From contig NZ_KB849544.1 in assembly GCF_000368565.1 (NCBI RefSeq), positions 31,054 through 95,053 on the forward strand: DNA of 64,000 nt. The letters are read 5' to 3'. The notes under the pieces were generated by a model. The model did not search any database. It saw only the letters and a program-made list of their open reading frames with translations, and had not been told where the DNA came from. The stretch comes from Acinetobacter gerneri DSM 14967 = CIP 107464 = MTCC 9824. Lineage in GTDB: Bacteria; Pseudomonadota; Gammaproteobacteria; Pseudomonadales; Moraxellaceae. Position numbers and translations under genes: made by a program. Positions 37,612 through 47,031 of the stretch are shown piece by piece (positions within the stretch are counted from its first letter, which is position 1; every line of letters starts with the position of its first letter).

Positions 37612-38010
37612 ATGAATGATGAAGAACGTTATCAACAAGGTATTCAAGTTCGTACCGAAGTTTTAGGTGAAAAACATGTCGGGCGATCTTTGGAAAATCT
37701 CAACGATTTTAACTCAGATTTTCAAAACTTTATTAGTCGTTTTGCTTGGGGAGAGGTGTGGTCGCGTCCGGGCATGCCACGTCATACACGTAGCTTAGTC
37801 ACGATTGCGATTTTACTTGCTCTAGGGCGTAACGATGAATTGCGTATGCATATACGCGCTTGTTTCAACAACGGTGTCACTGTTGATGAACTCAAAGAGT
37901 TGTTTATTCATTCTTCACTTTATGCAGGTTTACCTGCAGCAAATGCAGCGATGCATATGGCCGAAGAAGTATTTAAAGAACTCGGTATTGATGTAAATAA
38001 AAACGGTTAG
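37612..38010 (+). CDS. pcaC: 4-carboxymuconolactone decarboxylase
   Basis: Decarboxylates gamma-carboxymuconolactone to beta-ketoadipate enol-lactone. The 132 residues are the normal length for the small AhpD-like decarboxylase, with RHTRSLVTIAILLALGR and ELKELFIHSSLYAGLPAAN as family blocks. It starts 12 bases after pcaK with AGAGG upstream. It is not fused to pcaD. Confidence 0.94.
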   Translation: MNDEERYQQGIQVRTEVLGEKHVGRSLENLNDFNSDFQNFISRFAWGEVWSRPGMPRHTRSLVTIAILLALGRNDELRMHIRACFNNGVTVDELKELFIHSSLYAGLPAANAAMHMAEEVFKELGIDVNKNG

Positions 38011-38074
38011 GGACTGATTTTTAAAGACCGATTTTAAAGGCTTATTTTAAAGATTAATTTTTAAGGAGAGATAA

Positions 38075-38800
<726 letters not shown>

Positions 38801-38817
38801 TGGATGGAGGACATGCT

Positions 38818-39447
38818 ATGAACGGTTGGAATTTCCAAGAATTACATGAAACACCATCTCAAACAGGTGGACCATACGTACATATCGGCTTATTACCAAA
38901 ACAAGCTGGAATCGAAGTTTTTGATCATAACTTCAATAATGATCTCGTGAAAAATAATCCAAAAGGCGAGCGTATCCGTCTTGAAGGTCAAGTGATTGAT
39001 GGCGTTGGCGTTCCATTACGTGATGTATTGGTAGAAATCTGGCAAGCCGATGCCAATGGTGTCTATCCAAGCGAAGCTGATTTTCAAGAAAAAGATGCAG
39101 ATAGCAATTTCCATGGTTGGGGACGTGCTGGTGCAGACTTTAAATCAGGTGTTTGGCATTTTGATACCATCAAACCAGGTCAAGTTCCGGGACGTAAAGG
39201 TTCAGTTCAAGCTCCACATATCAATCTGATTATTTTTGCTCGTGGTATCAATATCGGTCTTAACACGCGTGTTTATTTTGAAGATGAAACTGATGCCAAT
39301 GCAAAAGATCCTGTATTAAATAGCATTGAATGGGAACCGCGTCGCCAAACTCTGATCGCAAAACGCAGTGAGGAAAATGGTGAAACTATTTATCGCTTTG
39401 ATATCCGCATTCAAGGTGAAAACGAAACTGTTTTCTTTGATATTTAA
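38818..39447 (+). CDS. pcaG: Protocatechuate 3,4-dioxygenase alpha subunit
   Basis: Structural partner of PcaH with the same fold but no iron ligands; it shapes the substrate pocket. From ATG 38818 it has 209 residues, the ADP1 PcaG length. The frame is open from 38800 but GGAGG at 38806-38810 positions the later ATG. Family blocks seen are ETPSQTGGPYVHIGL at the N-terminus and LVEIWQADANGVYP in the centre. It is last of the pca genes proper; a stem-loop and quiB follow. Confidence 0.95.
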   Translation: MNGWNFQELHETPSQTGGPYVHIGLLPKQAGIEVFDHNFNNDLVKNNPKGERIRLEGQVIDGVGVPLRDVLVEIWQADANGVYPSEADFQEKDADSNFHGWGRAGADFKSGVWHFDTIKPGQVPGRKGSVQAPHINLIIFARGINIGLNTRVYFEDETDANAKDPVLNSIEWEPRRQTLIAKRSEENGETIYRFDIRIQGENETVFFDI

Positions 39448-39475
39448 TTTTTAAATATTGACACTTAGTCAGGAT

Positions 39476-39501
39476 ATTCGGTAGTCAAAAGGCTACCGAA
39501 T
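39476..39501. other. Stem-loop between pcaG and quiB
   Basis: ATTCGGTAG and CTACCGAAT form a perfect 9-bp stem with an 8-base loop, without a following T-run. It may be an mRNA stabiliser or processing site separating the pca and qui parts of the operon. Confidence 0.55.
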
Positions 39502-39512
39502 TACAGGGAAGA

Positions 39513-40376
39513 ATGATGATTCAAATGCAGACTTTAGCGTCTAAAATCGGCTTGCTTATTGCTATGAGTTTGCCCCTTAGTTTAGTACAGGCTGAGACAT
39601 CCGTGCAAAAACCATCGCATAGTCACTATCAGGTAAAAGATTTAGAAATCGGGGCATTACCTGTCAAAACCATTGTTCCAATTACCGCAAAAACCTATGC
39701 TCAGGCGCTTGAACAAGCCAGAGTGATCGCTCAGGATCAAAATGCGGATATCGCAGAATTTCGTATAGACCTCTTGGACTTTGCTGCGGATAGCAAGCAA
39801 GTGATCAAGTTGGGTAATGAACTCAATCAAATTTTAAAAAATAAACCGCTGATTGCAACGATTCGTACTGCAAATGAAGGCGGAAATCTTAAAGTTTCTG
39901 ATCAAGAATACGCAGCGATTTATCAACAGTATCTCAAGCAACCTTTTATGCAATTGCTTGATGTAGAAATGTTTCGTGACTCAAAACAAGTCAATGAACT
40001 TACCAAGTTGGCACATCAAAAGAACGTTTTGGTGATTATGTCCAATCATGATTTTCAAAAAACACCGAGCCAGCAAGAGATTGAGCAACGTTTGTTAAAA
40101 CAAGCGGAAATGGGCGCTGACATTTTAAAAATTGCGGTGATGCCGCAAAGCAAACAAGATGTTATGACACTGATGAATGCTACCTTAGCTGTGAGTCAAC
40201 AAACATCAAAGCCATTATTGACAATGTCGATGGGTAAATTGGGTGCGATTTCTAGAGTCGCCACAGCCAATATGGGTGGCAGCCTAAGTTTTGGCATGAT
40301 CGGAGAAGCATCTGCTCCGGGTCAAATTGATGTGACTTTACTCAAACAACTTTTAAATACTGTGCAACCTGAATAA
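39513..40376 (+). CDS. quiB: Catabolic type I 3-dehydroquinate dehydratase, exported
   Basis: Converts 3-dehydroquinate to 3-dehydroshikimate during quinate breakdown. The 287 residues start with a signal peptide (hydrophobic run GLLIAMSLPLSL, cut near VQA-ETS), so it works in the periplasm. The type I fold is shown by EFRIDLLDF, the histidine in MSNHDF and the Schiff-base lysine in DILKIAVMP. ATG at 39513, 39516 or 39525 could start it. A second, unrelated type II enzyme (AroQ, 61.8 kb) covers the biosynthetic step. Confidence 0.92.
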   Translation: MMIQMQTLASKIGLLIAMSLPLSLVQAETSVQKPSHSHYQVKDLEIGALPVKTIVPITAKTYAQALEQARVIAQDQNADIAEFRIDLLDFAADSKQVIKLGNELNQILKNKPLIATIRTANEGGNLKVSDQEYAAIYQQYLKQPFMQLLDVEMFRDSKQVNELTKLAHQKNVLVIMSNHDFQKTPSQQEIEQRLLKQAEMGADILKIAVMPQSKQDVMTLMNATLAVSQQTSKPLLTMSMGKLGAISRVATANMGGSLSFGMIGEASAPGQIDVTLLKQLLNTVQPE

Positions 40377-40407
40377 ACGCGCCGCGATTAGATCTATAGG
40401 AATTTCA

Positions 40408-41859
40408 ATGAAAAAGTCATTTTTAGCATTCAGTGTTTTGGCACTGGGTTTGGGGAGCTTTGCGCATGCGGAAAGCTATGTGGTTGATCATTATCAAGAT
40501 GATGAAGAAAAAGGCAGCTTACGCTGGGCCATTCAACAGATTAACGCAAAGCCTTCTGAGCAAAACCAAATTGTCATCAAAGCAGTAGGTTCAGCACCTT
40601 ATGTCATCAAAGCAGACAAAGCACTACCAGAGATCAAATCTCCTGTAAAAATTACAGCAGAATCTTGGGAAAAGTCAGCTGAATTTACCGCAATTGATGG
40701 TTCAAACTATATCAAAGGGACTGGTGTAGAGGCTTGTCCGGGCGCAGTTGCAGGTCAATTCGGTACAAATGTTCGCACTACGACTTTGCCGGGATTGGTA
40801 CTACGTGATACTCAAAATGTGCAAATTCAAGGTTTGGAAATTCGCAAATTTTGTATCGGAATATTGGTCAATCGTACCAGTAATAGTGTGATTCAAAATA
40901 ACCGAATTATGCACAATTACGGCGGTGCAGGGATCATGTTGACGGGTGATGATGGTCAAGGTGGCTCTACAGCAACGACAACCAATAACAACAAGATTCT
41001 GAACAATTATCTCCAAGATAATGGTGATGGTCTTGAGTTAACACGCGGTGCAGCTTTTAACTTGGTTGCAAATAACCAATTTATTTCAACCTCTGCAAAC
41101 CCAGAACCTTCTCAAGGGATTGAAATCCTTTGGGGCAACGACAATGCAGTGATTGGCAATACATTTAAAAATTATTCTGATGGCTTGCAAATCAACTGGG
41201 GTAAGCGAAATTATATTGCTTACAATGAGTTAAGTCATAACTCTATCGGATTTAATCTAACAGGCGATGGCAATATTTTAGATAGCAACCGTGTGCATGA
41301 CAATCGCATTGGTATCGCTATTCGTTCAGAAAAAGATGCCAATGCGCACATTAGTCTGACTAAAAACTTGATTTGGAATAATGGCAAAGACATCAAACGC
41401 TGTGAAGCGGGCGGTTCTTGCGTTGCAAATCAACGTCTGGGCGCAATTATCATGGATGTTCCTGCATTAGAGCATGCAAACTTTGTCGGTTCGCGCGGTC
41501 ATGGCGTGGTGATGGATGCCAAAAGCATGCAACATACATGCGAAAAACCAGATCAGCAAAACTGTAATGCAAAACCAAATCAAAATATTCAGCCTCCTGT
41601 ACTTAAAGTCGAAAAAGGTCAATTGAATATCACTGTTCAGGCACAGCCAAATAGTCGCTACCAAATTGAAATATTTGCAAATCAGCAAAAAAATGCCAAC
41701 GAAGCTGAACAGTATTTAGGTCAAGCCGTAGTTGTGACGGATGCACAAGGCAAAGCCAATACAACGTGGAAGATCAAAGAAAAAGCAGCATCTATGACAG
41801 CGACTGTCACGGATATCAATGGTTCGACATCAGAACTTAGTAAAGCTGTAAATTTCTAA
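40408..41859 (+). CDS. quiC: 3-dehydroshikimate dehydratase, periplasmic beta-helix type
   Basis: Dehydrates 3-dehydroshikimate to protocatechuate, linking qui to pca. The 483-residue precursor has a signal peptide ending near SFAHA-ESY and a right-handed parallel beta-helix body (repeated NNRI, NNYL, NTFK, NELS, NRVH turns at about 160-310). ADP1 QuiC has nearly this length and the same operon position, the main basis for the call. It differs completely from TIM-barrel dehydratases such as the gene at 53804. The C-terminal 80 residues form a separate beta-rich domain. Confidence 0.82.
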   Translation: MKKSFLAFSVLALGLGSFAHAESYVVDHYQDDEEKGSLRWAIQQINAKPSEQNQIVIKAVGSAPYVIKADKALPEIKSPVKITAESWEKSAEFTAIDGSNYIKGTGVEACPGAVAGQFGTNVRTTTLPGLVLRDTQNVQIQGLEIRKFCIGILVNRTSNSVIQNNRIMHNYGGAGIMLTGDDGQGGSTATTTNNNKILNNYLQDNGDGLELTRGAAFNLVANNQFISTSANPEPSQGIEILWGNDNAVIGNTFKNYSDGLQINWGKRNYIAYNELSHNSIGFNLTGDGNILDSNRVHDNRIGIAIRSEKDANAHISLTKNLIWNNGKDIKRCEAGGSCVANQRLGAIIMDVPALEHANFVGSRGHGVVMDAKSMQHTCEKPDQQNCNAKPNQNIQPPVLKVEKGQLNITVQAQPNSRYQIEIFANQQKNANEAEQYLGQAVVVTDAQGKANTTWKIKEKAASMTATVTDINGSTSELSKAVNF

Positions 41860-41975
41860 ATTTTTGGTTTTTTTTAAGTAAATGTTGATTTTGTTTGGGC
41901 TTTTCCTAAAATGGGCGACCGATCAAGATCAGCATTTCCTACTTTGAATATTATTTTGTTGCTAAGGATAAGCAC

Positions 41976-43316
41976 ATGAAAAAGCAAATTTTAAATCAAC
42001 TGACATTATTGGCAACGTCAATTGTTCTGGCTCAAAGTGCATTGGCGAATGATTTTTGGTCGCAAGATCGTCAATATTTATTGGGAGATTGGGCAGGAGA
42101 GCGTACGAAATTAGAAGATAAAGGTTATAAATTTAACCTCGCATTTATCAATGAAACTGCTCAAAATGTTGATGGTGGCTATAACGATAACAGTATCAAT
42201 ACCAATGCTAGCCAGCTTACTTTGGGTACGCAGTTAGATCTCAACAAAATTGCAGGTTGGAAAGATACGACAGCAGCGATTACGATCACTAAACGTGATG
42301 GGCAACCATTAACCAACGAAAGAATTGCTGACCCTCGTACAGGCGCATTTAGTAGCGTACAAGAAATTTATGGTCGTGGACAGTCTTGGCGTTTATCTCA
42401 ATTTTGGTTAAAAAAAGAATTATTTGATAAAAGCTTACAAGTGAAAATCGGTAAAATGGGCTTGAGTGAGGATTTTAATGCCTCACATTGCGAATTTCAA
42501 AACCTAATGCTTTGTGGTTCACAGCTCGGCAAAACAGTCGGTGATGTTTGGTATAACTGGCCTGTTGCATCATGGGGACTCAATGCCAAATATAAATTTG
42601 CACCAGAATGGGCATTTGCAGTTGGGATCTATGAACTAAATAATGAAAATCTGCTTGAAAAACGTGGATTTAATATGGACATGGATAAAACCAAAGGTGC
42701 AATGATTCCCGTTGAGCTTTCATGGACGCCAAAGCTAAATGGACTTGCTGGTGAATATAAAGTCGGTGCATTTTATTCAACCAAACAATCCAATGACGTT
42801 AAATCAAATGTTGATGGTGGAATCTGGGTCACAGGACAAGACAAAAAAGTCCATGATGGTAAACACAGTATTTGGCTCAATGCTCAGCAACAACTCACAG
42901 CGCATGACAATAATACAAAACGTGGTTTATTTGGATCTGCGAACTTCACATTCAATGACAAAGCAACCTCTACAGTGATCAGTAGTCAACAATTGGCAAT
43001 TTGGTATAAAGGGGCTTTTGATGCACGTCCAAATGATTCGATTGGTTTAGGTTTGGCTCATTTTGATGTCAATAAGCGTGTTCGAGATCGCCAAAGCTAT
43101 ACGAATGATTTAAATGGCTTGGATGCTTCTGATTATCATCTGAAGCAATATATACCTGTTCAACATGATGAGTTGAATGTCGAACTAAACTACACTTTCA
43201 ATTGGTCGCCAAGTGTGATGATTCGCCCAAATATCCAGTTTATGCATCAGCCGGGTGGGGTAAAACAAATTGATGATGCATGGGTATTGGGCTTGACTAC
43301 GCGTTTTATTTTTTAA
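41976..43316 (+). CDS. quiX: OprB-like outer-membrane porin of quinate/shikimate utilisation
   Basis: A 446-residue precursor with a signal peptide ending near SALA-NDFW and a beta-barrel body typical of carbohydrate-selective (OprB) porins: the N-terminal LLGDWAGERTKLEDKGY block and C-terminal GLTTRFIF. Its place after quiC matches ADP1 quiX. In ADP1 quiA follows; here the operon ends in a stem-loop and an unrelated operon follows. Confidence 0.87.
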   Translation: MKKQILNQLTLLATSIVLAQSALANDFWSQDRQYLLGDWAGERTKLEDKGYKFNLAFINETAQNVDGGYNDNSINTNASQLTLGTQLDLNKIAGWKDTTAAITITKRDGQPLTNERIADPRTGAFSSVQEIYGRGQSWRLSQFWLKKELFDKSLQVKIGKMGLSEDFNASHCEFQNLMLCGSQLGKTVGDVWYNWPVASWGLNAKYKFAPEWAFAVGIYELNNENLLEKRGFNMDMDKTKGAMIPVELSWTPKLNGLAGEYKVGAFYSTKQSNDVKSNVDGGIWVTGQDKKVHDGKHSIWLNAQQQLTAHDNNTKRGLFGSANFTFNDKATSTVISSQQLAIWYKGAFDARPNDSIGLGLAHFDVNKRVRDRQSYTNDLNGLDASDYHLKQYIPVQHDELNVELNYTFNWSPSVMIRPNIQFMHQPGGVKQIDDAWVLGLTTRFIF

Positions 43317-43342
43317 GCTAGTTTAATCGCTAAATTGCTTGT

Positions 43343-43378
43343 TCCCCATTTTAATTTTATTTGTGATTAAAGTGGGGA
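43343..43378 (+). terminator. Stem-loop after quiX
   Basis: TCCCCATTTTAAT pairs with ATTAAAGTGGGGA (one G-T wobble) around a 10-base loop. The T-run is poor, but the position 27 bases after quiX suggests the operon end. Confidence 0.55.
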
Positions 43379-43449
43379 CAGTCGTTTAATCTTGTGAAAA
43401 TTTTATAGCATATTGTTTATAGTGATATTTTTATTGTAATTAATCAGAT

Positions 43450-43504
43450 ATTTGGATGAAAAGTATCTACGGTCAGATTTGCCGTGAGTCATTTCATTTA
43501 TTTT
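43450..43504. repeat. Direct repeat A flanking the iif-like operon (left copy)
   Basis: About 55 bases beginning ATTTGGATGAAAAGTATC and containing TTTGCCGTGAGT match the segment at 48661-48715 with roughly seven substitutions and one gap (about 85 per cent). Both copies have the same orientation and lie just outside the iif-like operon. Confidence 0.7.
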
Positions 43505-43589
43505 TTTATAGCGTATTAAAATTAGAAATAAAAATGATATTCGCAGTAACTGGATAGTCACTGCAACATTTGGACAGAGATAGAATGAT

Positions 43590-43629
43590 TTTAACTCCAT
43601 GATAAATACATTACATGGATGGAGTTAAA
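43590..43629 (+). promoter_or_regulatory. Inverted repeat covering the ribosome binding site of the first iif-like gene
   Basis: TTTAACTCCAT (43590-43600) and ATGGAGTTAAA (43619-43629) are perfect 11-bp complements with an 18-base loop. The right arm contains the GGAG Shine-Dalgarno of ATG 43633. Folding would hide the ribosome site; alternatively this is a regulator operator. Confidence 0.6.
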
Positions 43630-43632
43630 CGA

Positions 43633-44883
43633 ATGTCAGGAAAATATATACAAGTTCAAAACCAAGAAGGTCATTCATTTGGGGCTTATTTAGCAACTTC
43701 AATTGATGGAAAAGGTCCGGGCATCGTGTTGTGCCAAGAAATTTTCGGTGTCAATCAAGCCATGCGTGAAAAAGCAGATTTGCTTGCAGAAGAAGGATAT
43801 AGCGTTTTAGTACCTGATTTATACTGGCGTATTGCACCAAATACTGAGCTCGGATACAGCGCAGAAGACTTTGAAAAAGCGTTCCAATTATACCAAAAAT
43901 TTGATGAAGATCTTGGGGTGCAAGATATCCAGTCTAGCTTAGATTTTTTACAAACTTTAGATGTCATTGATCAAGAAGCTGGTCAGGCTGTAGTCGGTTA
44001 TTGTCTAGGTGGGAAGTTAGCTTATCTTGCGGCATGTCGTATCCCAAATCTAGATTGTGCTGTTGCTTACTATGGCGTAGGGATCGAAAAGAAACTGGAT
44101 GAAGCGAAAAATATCAAAGCAAAATTGGTTTTACATATCGCAGAATTAGACCAGTTTTGTCCAGAACAAGCACGTAATGACATTACGGCGAAACTAAGAA
44201 ATATCAAAGCTTCTGAAGTTTATATTTATCCAAATGTAGATCATGCTTTTGCACGTCCACAAGGCGCACATTTCCATAAACAATCTGCTTTGATTGCCCA
44301 CGAACGTACCATTGCTGCATTACGTAAAAAAATCGGTCCTGATTATGATCTAGCTGAACTTTGGGAAGAACATATCAAATATGAATTTGAAACTCGCAAT
44401 GTTCCTGACACGATGGCAACGATGGTAAAAGAGCCCTATGTCAATCATATCCCGACCATGACAGGTGGTGTTGGTTATAAGCAACTTTCACGTTTTTATC
44501 AATATCACTTTGTGCATGGCAATCCGCAAGACATGAGCCTCATTCCCATTTCGAGGACTGTGGGAGCAACCCAAGTCGTGGATGAGTTCATTATGAGTTT
44601 TACCCATGATACTGAAATAGATTGGTTGATTCCGGGTGTTGCCCCAACAGGTAAGAAAGTTCAAATCCCAATGTTAGGTGTAGTGAAGTTTCGAGGTCCA
44701 AAACTCTATCATGAGCATATTTATTGGGATCAAGCGAGTGTGTTGGTACAGATCGGTCTATTAAATCCGCAAGGTTTACCTGTAGCAGGTGTTGAAACAG
44801 CAGAAAAATTGTTAGATGAATCACGTCCGTCCAATACCTTGATGCCATCTTGGTCATCAAGCCAAGATAAATCAGTCGCTTAA
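43633..44883 (+). CDS. iifA: Dienelactone hydrolase-like / SnoaL-like fusion, indole operon (IifA-like)
   Basis: A 416-residue two-domain protein. Residues 1-240 are a dienelactone hydrolase fold with an apparently complete catalytic set: CQEIFGV (glutamate), GYCLGG (cysteine nucleophile), ELDQFCP (aspartate) and NVDHAFA (histidine). Residues 265-400 look like a SnoaL/NTF2-type pocket domain. In the Acinetobacter iif pathway IifA acts on 3-hydroxyindolin-2-one to give anthranilate without added cofactor; that assignment is by gene order and not certain. The start at 43633 is chosen over 43615 because GGAG lies between them. SDR follows after 7 bases. Confidence 0.72.
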   Translation: MSGKYIQVQNQEGHSFGAYLATSIDGKGPGIVLCQEIFGVNQAMREKADLLAEEGYSVLVPDLYWRIAPNTELGYSAEDFEKAFQLYQKFDEDLGVQDIQSSLDFLQTLDVIDQEAGQAVVGYCLGGKLAYLAACRIPNLDCAVAYYGVGIEKKLDEAKNIKAKLVLHIAELDQFCPEQARNDITAKLRNIKASEVYIYPNVDHAFARPQGAHFHKQSALIAHERTIAALRKKIGPDYDLAELWEEHIKYEFETRNVPDTMATMVKEPYVNHIPTMTGGVGYKQLSRFYQYHFVHGNPQDMSLIPISRTVGATQVVDEFIMSFTHDTEIDWLIPGVAPTGKKVQIPMLGVVKFRGPKLYHEHIYWDQASVLVQIGLLNPQGLPVAGVETAEKLLDESRPSNTLMPSWSSSQDKSVA

Positions 44884-44890
44884 GGAGAAG

Positions 44891-45679
44891 ATGATGCATA
44901 TTGATTTGATTTCTAAAGTTGCTGTGGTCAGTGGCGGTGCGACTTTGATTGGACGTGCTGTAGTCAATGCCTTGGTTTCAGCGGGTGCAAAAGTTGTGGT
45001 TTTGGATGTAGATGAAGCAGGTCAATCGATCGAAGAGGAATATCCTGATCAAGTTAAGTTTATCACCACGGATCTCACCCAAGATCAGCAAATTAAACAT
45101 GCAATAACACAGGCACAGCAACTTTTTGGCTCGATCCATATCTTGGTTAACTTGGCTTGTAGTTATTTAGATGATGGATTTGCTTCTAAACGTCAAGATT
45201 GGTTAAGCGCTTTGGATATAAATTTGGTTTCAGCGGTGGAACTGACACGTGTTGTTTATCCAGATTTGGTTAAAAACAAAGGCTGTATCGTCAACTTTAC
45301 CTCGATTTCTGCCGAATGCGCACAAACAGGACGTTGGTTATATCCAGTATCGAAGTCTGCAATGAAAGCACTCACACAAAGTATGGCAATGGATTTTGCT
45401 CCTGATGGCATCCGAGTGAACTCAGTTTCACCGGGTTGGACATGGTCTAGAGTGATCAATGAAGTGAGTGGCGGCAATCGCCAAAAAGCAGATCAAGTCG
45501 CTGCGGATTATCATTTATTGGGTCGATTGGGCAATCCAGAAGAAGTAGCCAATGTCGTGACATTTTTATGCTCAGATGCAGCAAGTTTTGTGACTGGTGC
45601 AGATTATGCCGTAGATGGTGGATATGCGGTGATGGGACCTGAGCAAAATAAACCCGCCATTCCACGTTTAGCAGGTTAA
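44891..45679 (+). CDS. iifB: Short-chain dehydrogenase, probable indole-2,3-dihydrodiol dehydrogenase (IifB-like)
   Basis: A 262-residue classical SDR. The nucleotide site begins VSGGATLIGRAVVNAL, Asp near LDVDEAG suggests NAD(H), and the catalytic Tyr-x-x-x-Lys is YPVSKSA near residue 151 with the serine in FTSISAE. The C-terminal DYAVDGGYAVMGPEQ is usual for the family. AAGGAG overlaps the previous stop. In iif operons this enzyme oxidises cis-indole-2,3-dihydrodiol. The role rests on its position before the StyA-like oxygenase. Confidence 0.8.
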   Translation: MMHIDLISKVAVVSGGATLIGRAVVNALVSAGAKVVVLDVDEAGQSIEEEYPDQVKFITTDLTQDQQIKHAITQAQQLFGSIHILVNLACSYLDDGFASKRQDWLSALDINLVSAVELTRVVYPDLVKNKGCIVNFTSISAECAQTGRWLYPVSKSAMKALTQSMAMDFAPDGIRVNSVSPGWTWSRVINEVSGGNRQKADQVAADYHLLGRLGNPEEVANVVTFLCSDAASFVTGADYAVDGGYAVMGPEQNKPAIPRLAG

Positions 45680-45779
45680 CTTATTTAAATATCACATGAT
45701 TTTTAAATATAAATTTTAAGTTGAATGTAAATAAATTTTCAAAATAACGGACTAAATAATAAATTTAGGGAGAACGCTC

Positions 45780-47021
45780 ATGCGTAAAATAGCAATCGTC
45801 GGTGCAGGTCAAGCAGGCTTACAACTTGGTTTAGGTCTTTTAGAAAAAGGCTACCAAGTCTCTATGTATACCAATCGCACAGCCGAACAAGTTCAAAATG
45901 GCAAAGTGATGTCTAGCCAATGTATGTTCCATAATGCATTGCAAACAGAACGTGATCTCGCTTTGGATTATTGGGAAGAACAATGTCCTGCAGTTGAAGG
46001 CATTAGTGTCACGATCGCAAATCCAGAACAAAAAAGTAAAGTACTCAGTTGGAGTGCTCGTTTACATCGCTATGCACAATCGGTCGATCAACGCGTCAAA
46101 ATGCCAGTTTGGATGCAAGAGTTTGAACGCCGTGGCGGAAAATTGGTGATTCAAGATGTTGGATTGGCTGAGTTAGAGCAACTTTCAGAACAATATGAAA
46201 TGGTGTTACTGGCGGCTGGAAAAGGCGAAATAGTCAATCAATTTTCACGTGATGAATCGCGTAGTCCATTTACGAGCCCACAACGTGCTTTGGCACTGAC
46301 TTATGTCAAAGGCATGACAGCGATGTCACCTTATTCACGTGTGGCATTCAATATCATCCCAGGTGTGGGCGAATACTTTTGTTTCCCTGCGCTAACCGTC
46401 AATGGTCCATGTGAAATCATGGTGTTTGAAGGTATTCCAAATGGACCAATGGATTGTTGGCAGGATGTTAAAACACCTGAGCAACATTTGGCTAAAAGCT
46501 TGGAAATCTTAGAAACATTTGTTCCTTGGGAAGCTGATCGTTGCCGAAATGTGGAATTGACAGATGACGGTGGTTGTTTAGCTGGACGATTTACCCCAAC
46601 AGTACGTAAACCAGTACTGACACTTGCCAATGGTAAAAAAGTTTTTGGTATGGCGGATGCGCTTGTGGTGAACGATCCTATTACAGGACAAGGCTCAAAC
46701 AATGCAGCGAAATGTAGCAAAGTCTATTTTGAAGCGATACTCAGCCGTGGAAATCAAGCCTTTGATGAGCAATGGATGAACGATACTTTTGAAAAATATT
46801 GGTCTTATGCAGGTGCGGTTGTGGAATGGACCAATAGCATGCTTCGCCCACCTGAACCACAAATGTTAGAAGCGATTGGAGCTGCCGCAGGAAATCAGCA
46901 AATTGCTTCAAAAATCGTCAACAACTTTGATGATCCGCGTGGATTTAAACCATGGTGGTTTGATGAGAAGGCTTGCCAAGAGTTTATCGTAAGCAAACAA
47001 ATATTCAACCAAGTTGCCTGA
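45780..47021 (+). CDS. iifC: StyA-like FAD monooxygenase, indole oxygenase (IifC-like)
   Basis: Two-component flavoprotein monooxygenase of 413 residues. The Rossmann fingerprint is IVGAGQAGLQLGLGLL at residue 5; the body matches styrene/indole monooxygenases (SSQCMFHNALQTERDLAL, DPITGQGSNNAAKCSK). It takes reduced FAD from the next gene and adds oxygen to the indole 2,3-bond; related enzymes make indigo from indole. GGGAGAACG precedes the ATG. Close relatives in A. baumannii and A. guillouiae are induced by indole. Confidence 0.88.
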   Translation: MRKIAIVGAGQAGLQLGLGLLEKGYQVSMYTNRTAEQVQNGKVMSSQCMFHNALQTERDLALDYWEEQCPAVEGISVTIANPEQKSKVLSWSARLHRYAQSVDQRVKMPVWMQEFERRGGKLVIQDVGLAELEQLSEQYEMVLLAAGKGEIVNQFSRDESRSPFTSPQRALALTYVKGMTAMSPYSRVAFNIIPGVGEYFCFPALTVNGPCEIMVFEGIPNGPMDCWQDVKTPEQHLAKSLEILETFVPWEADRCRNVELTDDGGCLAGRFTPTVRKPVLTLANGKKVFGMADALVVNDPITGQGSNNAAKCSKVYFEAILSRGNQAFDEQWMNDTFEKYWSYAGAVVEWTNSMLRPPEPQMLEAIGAAAGNQQIASKIVNNFDDPRGFKPWWFDEKACQEFIVSKQIFNQVA

Positions 47022-47031
47022 GGAGAACGCG

